The translations under genes and the position numbers were made by a program. From NCBI RefSeq assembly GCF_001540865.1, contig NC_033624.1, positions 248,001 through 312,000 on the forward strand: a stretch of 64,000 bases of DNA. Direction: 5' to 3'. This DNA comes from Ananas comosus (lineage: Eukaryota > Streptophyta > Magnoliopsida > Poales > Bromeliaceae). The notes beneath the pieces are model-generated. The model made no database searches, was not told the DNA's origin, and saw only the letters and a program-made list of their open reading frames with translations. This document shows positions 44,361 through 56,700 of this stretch, in pieces. Position 1 is the first letter of the stretch. Every line of letters starts with the position of its first letter.

Positions 44361-47300
44361 TTAGCTGACAGATAGCTTATCACCCAACTCCTTGCGATAA
44401 ACTTGAATGAGACCAGCACTGTCAATTGTCTCGAGCTTCTCCACCAACATGGTTCTGTAGTGTTCATCTTTATCCTCTAAATTTCTCATCATTTGAACCT
44501 AATACATCAATAAGTGTTGTAAGTTTAGAGTTGGAAATCTACAAATTTATCCCATGGTTCTAATAGGCATCAGATGCCATTCTAACAACTTTAAAAAGAG
44601 AAACTGTTTATGCAGACACTGAAACATGACATTTTCATATGTCGGAATGGTTCCATAATTAAAAGGAAGAAGTAATTGGCTTGACTAGTCGTACTATGCG
44701 AACAATCAACTTGGCCAGTTAAAATGCAGCACACTTCGCCTCAATATAGGGCTCTCTCCATTTTATTGTATTTTCTAAATAAACCAAATGTTTTGTGCTG
44801 CATTTTGATTGGCCATGCTCTACTTCATGTTGGTCCAGGCAAATCATTTCTCACTGCCACGAGCTCAAATTCTAAAACAGATGATTTCTCTCTGGTTTGC
44901 TTTCATCAGGCAACTTAGGCTTTTATTATTTCAACATGGGCATCAAATACAAGGATGCGTGTGTTTCAGAGATCATGCCATTAGTAATTCACATGCACAT
45001 CATAGCACCATTTGATTCTCCAAAAATCCTAATTGAGTAGGGCTGTTTTGAAGAAACACTAACAGCTTTTCCATTTAAACCCTCCGGATATCTTTCAGCA
45101 GAACAAAAGCTTCAGAAATCAAAGCTTCTGCTTTGATATTCCAGAAGCTAAATTTCAGCTCATTCCTTTTGGGTTCTGCTGCTGTGCTTTGAAGTAGGGC
45201 AGTTGAAGAAGCAAGAACAGATTTTTTGTTAAAAATTCATCGAAAACAGTTTTCAACTACAGAAAAAGCAAAGCTTCAAACTGAAGCTTCTGCTTTTGGG
45301 GGGTCTAGAAGCTCATCTCAGCCTACCCTCTAAAGCAAAAGGTCTAGCCCATTTATTAATCAATTACCTTGCAGCTGCTTTAGACAAGTTGAATAACCAT
45401 ATACTTGTAACTCGGTATGTTGAAGCTTACCTGTCTCTGAAACAAATCAAACTCTTCAGAGCTCAAAGAGCCGTCGCTATTTTCATCAAGAAGATGCATA
45501 AGTTCCTTTGCATCTTCACCTCCAGCTCCAAGCTCTTCCATGACTTCAGTGAGCTCTTCAATACTGATCCTCCCATCACCATTCTTATCAAGAAGGCAGA
45601 AGACTCGGTTTCTGCAGTCGATCTCTGCTCCTGTATTATTGCCAGGTGGTAGATCTCTAAGGCGTAGAGCAGCTACTTCAGCCGCAGCCATCATAATTGC
45701 CTTCAATCTTTTTGCCTGAACCAAAAGAAAATTTTGAGAACTGATTTCTTAGCAAAGTTGCATTGTAAGAGTTTTTGAAGATAAGCTCAATTCTAGTCTT
45801 GGTTTGCTTGCAAAACAGACCAATGTGGCCTAGGAAAACCCAGAATTCATCCTTCAAATTAGTTAACTGTCTTTGTTCTGGCTAGCACGGAAATTAAATT
45901 GACAGACAGGACTTACAAACATGCATTCATCTCAGTAGATGCTAAATAAAATCATCCATTGGCAAGTAACTGATCAAAATCATTAGTTTCTTGTTCAATA
46001 AAAAGAATTTTTAAAAAAAGTAAAAGAAAGGTGACAAGATGAAGCACTTCTCACCTCTCCTGGATCAGTAAGGCCACCTTTGTAGAGAGAATGAGAAGCA
46101 GCTCCACCAGCAGCCAACATATCCATCTCAGTAGTACGTATCTGAATCTCCATCAAAGGTCTCATTTTTCCTTCTTCACTAACATCGACTGCCACATGTA
46201 AGCTTCTATACCCATTCGTTTTGGGTCTTGCAATATAATCCTTTGTCCTATCAGGTACTTCTTTCCACACATTTTGGATAACTTCATAGGCCCTATAGCA
46301 AGCCCTATTTCCCCATTTGTGCATGTCCTCACCACATTTAGGGTTTAAAATTACCCGTAAACCTAGTAGATCATTTACTTCTTCTGGCTTTCGACCATCC
46401 TTCAGTAGCTTCTTCATTGTGCTGAAACGGCTTTTAAACCGACCTTTAACAGAGATATCACCCACCAACTTGTTCAATTCTTCATCTGCCTTTAGCAAAT
46501 CAAGAAGCTGCTTTCTGTAAATGTCTATTAAGGGCTCATTTTCTGTTTCATGGTTTCTCAGCCAAGTATCGAGGTAAAGGTATGAGAAGGGGAATAAGTA
46601 ACGAAAGGAAAGATCCTCCATTTCTAGTGATAAGGTTCCGACTCCCACAGCATAAGCAAGAGGGGCATATATTTTCATGACCTCAAGAGAAACTGTTTGT
46701 TGGTAGTACTTTGGAAAGTAGTCAAGATGCCTCATTGTGTCGAGTTTTAGGGTGAGCTGTATGATAACAGCTCGAATATCGTAGTAAGTTAGACAATACC
46801 TTCTTAGTGCAGTAGCATTTTCATCATCTAGGATTTCAAACTTTGAAGGAACGTGTTTCATTCGCAAGCTCTCGTGCAATAAATGAGCGGTGCCTGTTCC
46901 AATCTGGCTTTTCACTTCGTGCATGGTTAGAGCGCCTGCTTCTAAGGCTTCTCTCAGTACACCGGCTGAAATAACTTCAGCATCCATCTGCAGATATGCT
47001 TAGTTTGATCATTCAAAAGGCACCGAGAAGACAAAGTTGAGTAAATTCATGATCTCTCACACCTTGAACACTTCAATTTATAATTACTTGATAGAGAAAG
47101 GATATGAATACTTCACATGAATTGAAACGGTGAACAAACCACTGATTATAAATAGACTCCTACACCAACAACGAGGTGAATCAAAAAATACTCGCTGATC
47201 AGCTACCAAAGAACCAAAGATTCTACAAGCATTTTAATCCATTGTATTCGCCAAATATGTTCTAATCAGATACATAAACTGTGTCACTAGTTTCCACTTC

Positions 47301-47859
47301 GACCTATCAACTTTAGTTCTGATGATAAGGACACAGTAATTGGATCCCAATTTCAACCCAAAACAATAATATTGCACTATAAACAACATCAAATTTGTGT
47401 AATTCTTCGTGATAAATCCAAAATTAATAAGAATACCTGGAGATCTGCGAGGAGTAAAGCGACCGACAATGCCCTAGAGAGCCGAGATCGGCCATCGAGA
47501 GCCAAGGGCATGGCCTGTAGAAGCGGAATCGATAGCTTCAGAGACTTGAATAGGAGTTGGGAGGAAGACGAATTGGAAAGCGAACCCATCCTCTCCGTGA
47601 GCTCATTGAAGGCCCCGACCAACTCCGCCACCATCCTACCCCCTCTCTGCTCGATCCCCGTCGCCATTGGCGAGCTCAAAGGAGGAGTGGAAGAAGAGTG
47701 GGTAGTGGGAGTGGTAGTAGCGAGAGGGCGAAGTGGCGGTGACGGGATCTTGGGGCTGAGGTTACCGCTGCGGGAGGAGGTGGGGGAGGATTTGGAGTTG
47801 AGGATGGGGCGGAGGAGGAGGAGGAGGTGGCGGTGGTGGTGGTGGGGGGCGGTGGCCAT
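44361..47859 (-). CDS. CRSH: Calcium-activated RelA/SpoT homologue (CRSH), (p)ppGpp synthase, 592 aa, 4 exons
   Basis: Minus-strand exons 47859-47437, 46987-46055, 45715-45431 and 44498-44361 are all in phase 0 (141+311+95+45 residues). The Ser/Pro/Thr-rich start (MATAPHHHHRHLLLLLRPIL) looks like a plastid transit peptide. A further in-frame ATG 138 bases upstream (47997) is possible but less likely. The N-terminal RSH region lacks the HD hydrolase signature, as is usual for CRSH. The synthase region has GRFKSRFSTMKKLLKDGRK, DLLGLRVIL, TKDYIARPKTNGYRSLHVAV and MEIQIRTTEMDMLAAGGAAS. Two C-terminal EF-hand loops, DKNGDGRISIEE and DENSDGSLSSEE, carry the acidic ligands at 1, 3, 5 and 12. The family makes (p)ppGpp in chloroplasts in response to Ca2+. 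Confidence 0.94.
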
Positions 47860-49051
47860 GGCGGTGGTGGCGGAGTGGGTGGAGAAGGAGATGCAGTAGT
47901 GGTACTGTTTTGCACTTTTACTTGCTACTCGGAAGGAGAGGCCTTTGATTGGTCGGTTTGTTTGAAGTGTTGGTCGGCTGTGGATTTGCCACGTCATTCT
48001 GCGTGATTGATTATGTGGCTCGCTGAGCTTAAATATATAATATAATATTATTTGTTATCAAAAAAAAATTATTAAATTGTAATTTCGATGTCTTTTTTTT
48101 AGTCCTCTTAATTGATTGTAAACATATTATTCGCCCTTGTTGAGTATTATAAAATTAGTTAATAACGAAAATATTTTTGATTTAATTTACTTTTCTCATT
48201 TTCCCTACAAGCATTTTTACATAATAATTTGTATTGTATTTTTTTTCTTGTCTATTCAATCCTTATTTTAATCACCACATTTGCCACCTCCTAGTTGTAA
48301 TCGTTTAGTAAAATTTGATAACTAAAGAAAGGATGAGAATGAATAGAAAAATATTTGGACAATAGGATGGGAAACATTTGAAAATTTAATATTTTTGCCA
48401 ATTCTTATGTTATATACTCCAGTAATTAATTTGTTATAGAAGAAAAATAATATAAGAAGTGTGTTTAGTGTATATAGTAATATTTTTCAAAAAGCTACAC
48501 ATACTAAGCTTTTATTTTTTTTTGGCAATAGTTTTTATGCTTGCATTTTTTAAATATTGTTTTGTTGGAAAACTCTTTTCAGTTTTTTGAGGTTAAAACT
48601 TTCAAAATATATAAGCATATTTTATTATAAAAATAGTATAAACTAAAGTTGCTCGGTCAAATGAATGGCAACAGCTCATATTGCTATGGCACCACATATC
48701 AACTCAATAATGCCACCACCTTTCTCTCAAAAAAACTTGGTGTCACCACCATTTGATTTCTTAAAACCACCTTATAATTGCGATCATCACCTTCTCTTTA
48801 TTTTTTTTCTTTCACATATAGAAACCATCATAAAGCTATGATTTCTTACAACGTCATTAACCATCATTTTGATTGGTAATTTTTTTATAGTGTTTCATTA
48901 AACACCCTATGGCATTAGAAACTAATAGTTTTTTTATTGTTTTGACATATGATAAAATGCTATATTTTCAATTGCCATATTCTTTGCTAGCAGTATGGAC
49001 ACGAAGGATGCTGCGACCCTCATTTCTTCTCATTATCTCCTATGCATTATT
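47860..49051. other. Intergenic region upstream of CRSH
   Basis: Bases next to 47860 are the CRSH 5' UTR and promoter (a GCCACGTCA motif lies near 47988). The stretch 48030-49020 is AT-rich with no supportable gene. Confidence 0.45.
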
Positions 49052-49203
49052 TTTTTTCTTTTGAGAGATAGGTAGCACGTCATCCGTTTCATTTATTTCA
49101 TTTATAAATAAACTTAGCTATAAATGTGAATCAACTAGAATTCAAACTTGGAACCTCGAGTACCAATCCCAAGCCTTTTGCCACTTGCTTTAGGAACGGT
49201 CGG
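49052..49203 (-). mobile_element. tRNA-type SINE, copy 5, with 18-bp target duplication
   Basis: T-rich start, TTGAGAGATAGGTAGCACGT, TTTCATTTATAAATAAACTT, AATTCAAACTTGGAACCTCG and CCACTTGCTTTAGGAACGGT. Flanked by TATCTCCTATGCATTATT (49034-49051) and TATCTCCTATGCGTTATT (49204-49221), with one mismatch. Confidence 0.88.
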
Positions 49204-49479
49204 TATCTCCTATGCGTTATTGGCCGAGAAAAATATGTTTTTTAACAAATATTTTCAGAGAAAAACCATCAAAATAATTAACTAAAACTTTAAAATTAAT
49301 TGAAAAAATTATAAATTAAATTTTTTTTTGTAAAAAAAATGCTAAAATAAAATATTTGGGCTTTGTCCTGGGATCTATGTAGAGTTCAGCAGCAGCTGAA
49401 AATTTGAGCCGAATCCGATCATTAAATTCCTGGTCGGACTCGAGCTCGATCTCGAGTCGCCGACCGTGCAATGTTACAT

Positions 49480-50771
49480 AAGGTCTGTCGGTAAGGCTCG
49501 GTGGCTTCTACGTAAGTGGACCACATGCAACTCCACCTGCAGCAACGTTCGAGTCCATCCCCGCGACGCAGTAGCGTTGGGTCGAGTCGCGACTCGCGAC
49601 TCGCGAACCCATTCCCTCGTTTCTCTGCAACACCACCCCAACTCCATTCGCTTCGAACGCCATCGGAATTCGGAAGTCGTAGTCCCTCCTCGCGCTTCGC
49701 CTTTCGATCCCAAACCCCCCGCCCCCTCTCCCTCTCTCTCCCCGATCTCGCGCGCGCCACCCCTCGCGGCGGCGTTCCCCCTCTCTCCGGCGACCTCCGC
49801 CGCCGCATCGTTACCCCACGGTACCCCTCTTCCGCCTATCTCCTCCTCCCTCTCCACCATCTCGTCCAAACCCTAACCCTAGCTCGAGCCCTGTCCCCTG
49901 TTGGCACTCGTATTAGTGTTTGTTTTGCTTCGGTTCGAATACTAATCGTGATATCCGGAGTCTGGGATGTTAATTCACGTTTGGAGCGTTCGCGAACTCG
50001 CGTGTTAGGCTCGGGGGTGCTGTTAATTGGAGTGAAGCTGGGATATTGTGAGGATATTGGGCAATTGTTGGAGATAGACGTTGTTTACTGATGTGTTTAA
50101 CGCATGATCGACTTATAAGTGCGTAGAGAGTGCGGGGAAGAGGGTTTTTGAGAGGTAATTCCACTGAGGCAGTGCTTTATGGTGAATTTGGGCTGCATTG
50201 GCTTTTCTCTCGCTCTCACAGGGATCTATAGTTATTGATTTCGAGTTATTGGCAGGTTGTAAATCTATCTATCATGTATGAATTGTCACGAGTGAGTTGT
50301 CAAATTTATACGGTCGCAAGTGTTATTTCTAACTCAACTACTTGACATTGCTCACTGCTTCGTGTTCCGTTATGGAATCGGTTTAGAAAAATACTGTTAG
50401 CGCTCTTTCTTTAAGGTCGGTTGACAATATTTTTGTTATGAAACAAGGAATGCCTTGCTGTCTTATACTGCAAATGTGACTCTTTTTGTTGCTCTATTTT
50501 GGTATCAACTTTCAATACAGAAAATAGAAAACAATCAGAAATAAATATTTATAAACTTCACTGCAGTCGCTCTCTTCTCCTGTCTGCACGTCCTTACTGA
50601 TAATCTTGTTGCACCATTAATGGTGGTAATGGAAATACAAAAGCTGCATGTGACTGAGTGAAGTATCGTCCATAGCTTTAGCCATCATTGCTCGATTAGT
50701 TTTTCTACGTCTTGAAATCTCGGTTTCTGTTGGCCTGCCATTCCTGATTAACATTTTACCTTTATTGCAAG
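49480..50771 (+). other. Probable 5' leader exon and first intron of the EAF1 gene
   Basis: From about 49480 the DNA is C-rich, with CTCTCCCTCTCTCTCCCCGA near 49723 and CGCCGCATCGTTACCCCACG, then GTACCC as a possible donor near 49821. This resembles a monocot 5' UTR exon. The following kilobase is intron-like up to the coding exon at 50772. The frames of about 130-190 codons here are on several overlapping frames of GC-rich DNA and match no known protein. Confidence 0.45.
49868..49882. promoter_or_regulatory. Telo-box motif near the EAF1 transcription start
   Basis: AAACCCTAACCCTAG is two overlapping telo-boxes within the C-rich leader of the EAF1 gene. Similar motifs occur near the starts of NPSN, NEAP and release factor 1 in this window. 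The regulatory role is inferred from the motif only. Confidence 0.45.
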
Positions 50772-53700
50772 TTGGAGAGGGGTAAAACAGTTACACATGG
50801 GCGTGGCCCTGGTTTTTCTTTGTTAGTAAATGCTGAAGTGGACCCGATGGGAGGCATTTTCGATTGCGGGATTGGTGTGGACACCAAAACTTCACCACGC
50901 CGTGCAGCAATTGAAAAGGCCCAAGCAGAGTTGAGGTATGCCAAGAATCGTAGTGCGACCCATCATAGATATCTACTGCAAATATCTGATGTCTTTGTAA
51001 TATATGAATGACAGGCAAGAATATGATGTACGCGAAGAACGACGGAGGGAGTTGGAATTTCTTGAGAAAGTATTAAGCATATGGATCTTTTTTTGGCTTT
51101 AGCAATCTGCTTTCTTTTCTTGAAAGAACTCTTATATTCTCATTTACTCTTAACTTTTCTAGGGAGGCAACCCATTGGATTTTAAATTTGGTCATGTAGC
51201 ATCACTTAGTGTACAGTCAACCTCTGTAACGGATCAACTGGCCGAGCAAAATGCAATAAGGTTTATAATTGTTTTTTCAAGCACTCGTAGCTTAGCAATA
51301 CCATCAGTGATAAAGCTGTTACTGATAAAGCTGTTATCTTTTCTTTTTTTTGGCATTGTTATTCTAATTGCAGCGAAGCAAAAGGTAGCTTTGCATTGGC
51401 AGCTTCTCCCCATGGGGATTCTGTTGAAAGCAGTGGCAGGCCTGGAAGTTCAATGGGTCGGGAACCTAACATTGCTGACAATCTATTGCTTTTGGATGGA
51501 GATAATAGCAATCGTGGTGGGGAGAAAAATGTCAACAAGCGTAGTGGTAAAAGAAGTAATCTTGCTTTACTAGAGCAATCTTCACAAATTGATGGCGGAC
51601 ATAATGCAAAAGAATCTGAAGACTCTCCTATTTTCCGGCTTGGGGTAAAGAGTCAAGCATATGCTCGAAGGAACAGGTCAAGATCGAGCAGAGATAATGT
51701 TGCAGCTGGGAATAGATTTTCAGTTATACCTTCTAGTCGTCATGATTTGAAAGTAAATGCAGAAGAAAATGCCGTCTCTTCCATTTCCAACTCAAAACCA
51801 GCTAGTCCAAATGGTAATGATGTAACAAATAGAGAGCTAAATGGGGAGCAAATTGGTCATGACGTTAGTGTTTCGGTAAAAGAAGGATCCTCCAGGCCAG
51901 CGACAGAAGTCAAAACTTCTGAAGCCAATAATGAAGAGTCATGTGGAGTTGCCGAGGCAGTTAATAATGCTACAGCTTCTCAAATAGTCAATGTGATTGG
52001 AAAAGAAGAAGCAATTTCAATTGGGCTTCATTCTATCCCTAATGAATGTGCTGAAGAAATGAAGGATGCTGCAACCGTTGAAAAGATCAGTTACTCTAAG
52101 ATGGACTTGGATGGCAATGATCTGGGTAGTAGAAGTGGTAAACCTGAGGTTACGAATGAAGCAAAAAGCGTAGATAACAGAGAAATAGATCCTTTTTGTA
52201 CCAACAAGGCCGGTAGCATTGATGTAAATGATGATGGTGAACATCCAACATTAGGAAAGATGCCTACTACTATGATTAACAATATTTCAAATGAGAATGG
52301 TTGCTTGATAAATGCTGATGCTCCAGATAATAGTATACATGAAAAAGTTGGTGACATGGAGGTCTGTGATGGTAGAACTGAAGTGCAAAATGAGAGACAG
52401 CTAGTCTTTGATGATTGTGAGAAGACAGATAATGGAGCTATATTAAAACCTGAAGAGAAACCAGAACACTCTACAGGTGCTTGCAGTTTTACTAAGAAGT
52501 CTGACGTAGTTCACGGCACCTTAGTTTCTGCCAGAAGTGATGTGCCCCCTGCTGTTCCTTCAGTGCGAAATCTAATATCTACACCTGAGCTTCAGAATTC
52601 TGGAGCTAACCACTTAAAGACGGCACAGAAAGAGCATGAGGATGCTATTCTTAGAAAGGCTCGGACTATAGAGGTAATAATTTGTTTATTGTTTTGTGCA
52701 CTGGATATTCGTTTAGCAAAAAGAGACCCTGACAGTTTTACTGATTAGGCAAACCGCAAGAGGGCTGGCGAGCTGTCCTGTAATATTTCTTTAGATAAGC
52801 GACAAAAGTGTCATTGGGATTTTGTCCTGGAGGAGATGGCATGGATGGCAAATGATTTCATGCAGGTTTTTTCTTGACAAAGTCTACCAGCTGAATATTC
52901 TACTTGCATTTGATTTAGTGAATATGTATCTGCAATATTAATTTTAGTGCGAACTTTTCTCTAAGTGTTTGAGTTTGGTTTTTTGTAGTTATTTTATCAC
53001 TTATGCCACAACAGAGTTATTCTTATGTAATTTTTTAATAACTATTTGTGTGTTTGTTATTTTGTAGGAGCGATTGTGGAAAAATGCAGCTGCAGTCCAG
53101 CTCTGTCGGTGGATTGCTTCTAGTGGTCGAGCAAAATTTGAACAAGCGAACCTTCAGCGGAAGCAGAAAACTGTTGCTAGATTTTTAGCCAAGGCTATTG
53201 TGCAATTTTGGCATTCATCTGAGGCTTTATGGACTACTAGTGGAGGACCTAATAAATTGCATGAGAGCAGCCTGGATATGTTAAAAGGGAAGCTCATTGA
53301 AGCTAAAGCTGAAAAAGAACAGGTCAGATAATTGATAACTGAATTCTCTTTTTGATTGCCAGTTTGAATTGTTGTACATACTTTCTTTATCATTATCATT
53401 TATTATCATAGACGCCTTTCTTGCCAGAGAATTTTTCTCCAATTTTCTGGTCCATTCTGCACCTCAAAATATTTGTATACATGCCTAATTTTTGTTTTCA
53501 CCAACATCATGGAATTCTTATTTTCAATGCTGCTAGAATGTACTTGAGCCTGTGAGAATATATGAAAAAACGACATGTTCTATCTATTCCTGCAGGATAG
53601 CATGTATAATGAAGTAGAAAAGTCTGGGCCGGTTTCCCGCCTTGCTATTCACGATTATGCAGTTCGGTTCTTGGAGTATAACAGTACAATATCTGATTGT

Positions 53701-56700
53701 TCTGTCTTAGCTGAAGCACCTACCACTCCTGATAGGCTATATGATGTGGGCATTTTGGAAGTATCAGATCAACTTTCAGAAGTATGGATAATTTTTTTCT
53801 ATTTATTTGAATGAAACCATTGTTCCTTTATATATGTTCATTTATGTTGTTGTTGGTGGCCATGTTGGAATTCATTACCAAGTTCTTTCATTTGTTTTTC
53901 TTTCTTCGGAGCAAAAGAACATCTGTTTAATTTGATTTCCTGCTATCATTTTCACCATATTATGCTTTTTCTTTAGGAAAGTCTCTTCTATGCGGTCACT
54001 CCTGGTGCAATGCAGGCTTACAGAGAATCTGTGGAGTCTCAATGGGTACATTATAAGGTATCAACAGTCTTGCATCTGTACCAACACCTCGAGGATCAAA
54101 AAGAGATTTGATAATTAGTAGTTTTGCTTGATTGGCCTTATAGTGAAAATAGTAAGCCCAAGAAAATAAAAATAAGAAGAAATATACACCAAAATATAAC
54201 AATTCAAGATCAACTACGTTACTCTTTGATATTTTCAGTTATGGTAATTTAAAAGTTTTGCATGGAAACTTAGTAACCTGTATACAACCCTATGCCTTGT
54301 CAAGAAGTCATGCTTTTCCTTTGTTAAGCCCTTTGAAACGATTAACTAGTCCATATGATTGCTTTCATCTTATTTTTACTCTCCTTTTGTAATTATGTGG
54401 ATATGCTGTCCTATCTGAAGTCTTTGTTTGGTGTTGATCTTATATACCATGCCCTCTTATGTAGAGAATCAATCGTTTACTTCCATTGTTACAGAAGTCA
54501 GGTAACGTGCAGCATCAAGAGGACCGGGCTATGTCCATGTGTGATTATGGTGCAGGTACTTTAGCAGATATCATATACTCAACTTTCCACTTCTTTATTT
54601 AGCTTGAGAAAACTAATTCCAACATATTTGTTCAGATGGGGCCCGTGAAAATGCATATGAAGAGGATGGAGGAGAAATGTGTGCAATTTTGTTGCCTGGA
54701 ACATGTGAAGGTGGTTTTTCATCAAAATTTGTTAATAAAAAGAGAAAAAACATGCAACAGAACTCATATTCTACAAGAATATACGGGGCAGGCACCGACC
54801 CATCTTATGATTCTCAGCCTTTATTAAATGGTAAAAGGCCTTCAAATTCCCTTAATGTGGGCCATATTCCAACGAAACGGGTAAGGACGGCTATTAGAAC
54901 ACGGCTTGTTAGTCCTTTCACTGCAGGACCGGCTGGCAGTGTGCATGTAAATAGTAAAACTGATGTTTCTAGTGGGGACACAAATTCGTACCAAGATGAC
55001 CAGAGTTCGCTGCAGGGGGGATCTTTGCTTAAGAAAAACATGGAAGTTGAATCGACAGTCGATTTTGAGAGGCAGATGCCATATGAATGTGTTGATGCAT
55101 CTACAAAATCTAAAAAGAAGAAGAAATCTAAGCATTCAGGATACAAAACTGTGTTGAATTTGACTGATTCTTGTGTTTCAATGGTGTCAGAAAAGGTATA
55201 CTTCTGTCTCTACAGCATCTTTTTGCTACTTATTTTCCGATCAGATAGTTGAACCCTCTAGAATTGCAGGCCTCATCACACGAGCAGAGATTCCAAATAG
55301 ATACTTTGGCTCAACATGAGCAGGTAATTTCTTCCCCCCCCCCCTTGTATGCGTACCCCCCCCTTTGTGTGCCTATTTTGATTTACAAGCTTTATTGCAT
55401 TGAGAAATCCAATATGAGCTGGAAGAATGCGGCTCATAAAGCTCAAGTTATATGTATTTTTATACGTATGCGTGTATGCCCTGTTTCTAGTGTTTGTTTT
55501 TCTGGAGGTCTATTAGCACATGTTTGTTAACGTTTCACAATCTTTGTCACATGCTCCTATACTATCTTGATATTTTCGTCTTTCATAATATTTGAAACCT
55601 AGAAGTATCATCTTTCAAGGCTAAAAAGTTTAGAGATAATTATCTCTTGGTTATTCTAGGATGTCCTTGAACTACTATCCTAGCCAAAAACTATGCTCCT
55701 ATAAACAACAAGGTTTATCCTTTATCCTTTTAGTTATCTTTAGTAGTCCGTTTGTCCTTTAATCTAAAATTGAAGAATAGATTTTTTTCCTTTCTCAGTT
55801 ATTGTGGGATAACGAGGAACCCTCTCGACAAGAGTTAAAATTATCATCACAGAACTTACTGGTTGTATCAGGATCATGTGAAAACAAAAGAAAGTTATCT
55901 GTAATGTAGCTCCAGGTCATCGTAGAATAACCAAGTTTAACTGGAATAACTCTCCCTAAGCTTTTTTTGTTCCATTTTGGCAGAATGATAGTAAGTAATC
56001 CTATCAGTAGGTTTTGCTGGTTATCTTTTTTAGTCTGTTTGTTATTTATTTTTTGCTTCATGTTGCAGAAGGATCACATGAAAAAGAGATTGGAGAGCCA
56101 GAATTTTGAACCAAATGGAAACAACGGTAATCTCTTCTAGCCTTTTGCTTTGTCTTCTTATCTTCTTATATCTGCATTTAATTTGAGTTTTTCGCGACCT
56201 TTCATTTTTTATTGTTGGCAATTCACAGTTCTTTTTGGGCAACATACTGCTAAGAAACCTAAGCTATTGAAGCAAGTGCCAGATACTCTGCAAGAAACTC
56301 TTACCCCAGTCAGTGGGTCAATGCCTTCTCCAGTTGCATCGCAGATGAGTAACATGCCCAATCCAAATAAGCTTATTAAAATGGTTGCCAATAGGGATCG
56401 TGGAAGAAAGGGTAAAGCCTTGAAGGTGAGAGATTGCAACATTTGTTGGGATATATAATATATGCTTGTTCTTTGTACAATTGGACTCCTGATTTGGTCA
56501 ACTCTAAAAAGTATTCGAAATAGTTTTTTTTTTTTTCCTTTTCCTTTTGTCGGTGTGGAATCTGTTCGTTACTTGATAATTGTGGTTCTTTGACCTCTTG
56601 AATGATAATGGACACTTTTTTTTTGTCGAAAGTATTCAATCAGTATAGTGGAGGCCCCAAAAGTACTATATTACAATAATAAGCTGATTGACAACATAAA

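Noticed and set aside
45010..45330. Possible MITE in the third CRSH intron (repeated AAAGCTTC / GAAGCTTT motifs)
   Set aside because: Short inverted motifs are present, but no clear ends or target duplication could be fixed.
47372..47899. Plus-strand frame of 175 aa opposite CRSH exon 1
   Set aside because: It is an antisense shadow of the Ser/His-rich CRSH transit peptide, giving poly-Arg/Trp runs.
49422..50091. Frames of 128-191 aa on both strands before EAF1
   Set aside because: All frames are open because the DNA is C-rich leader sequence. Compositions are Arg/Ser/Pro-rich without family motifs, so it is taken as 5' UTR and first intron.
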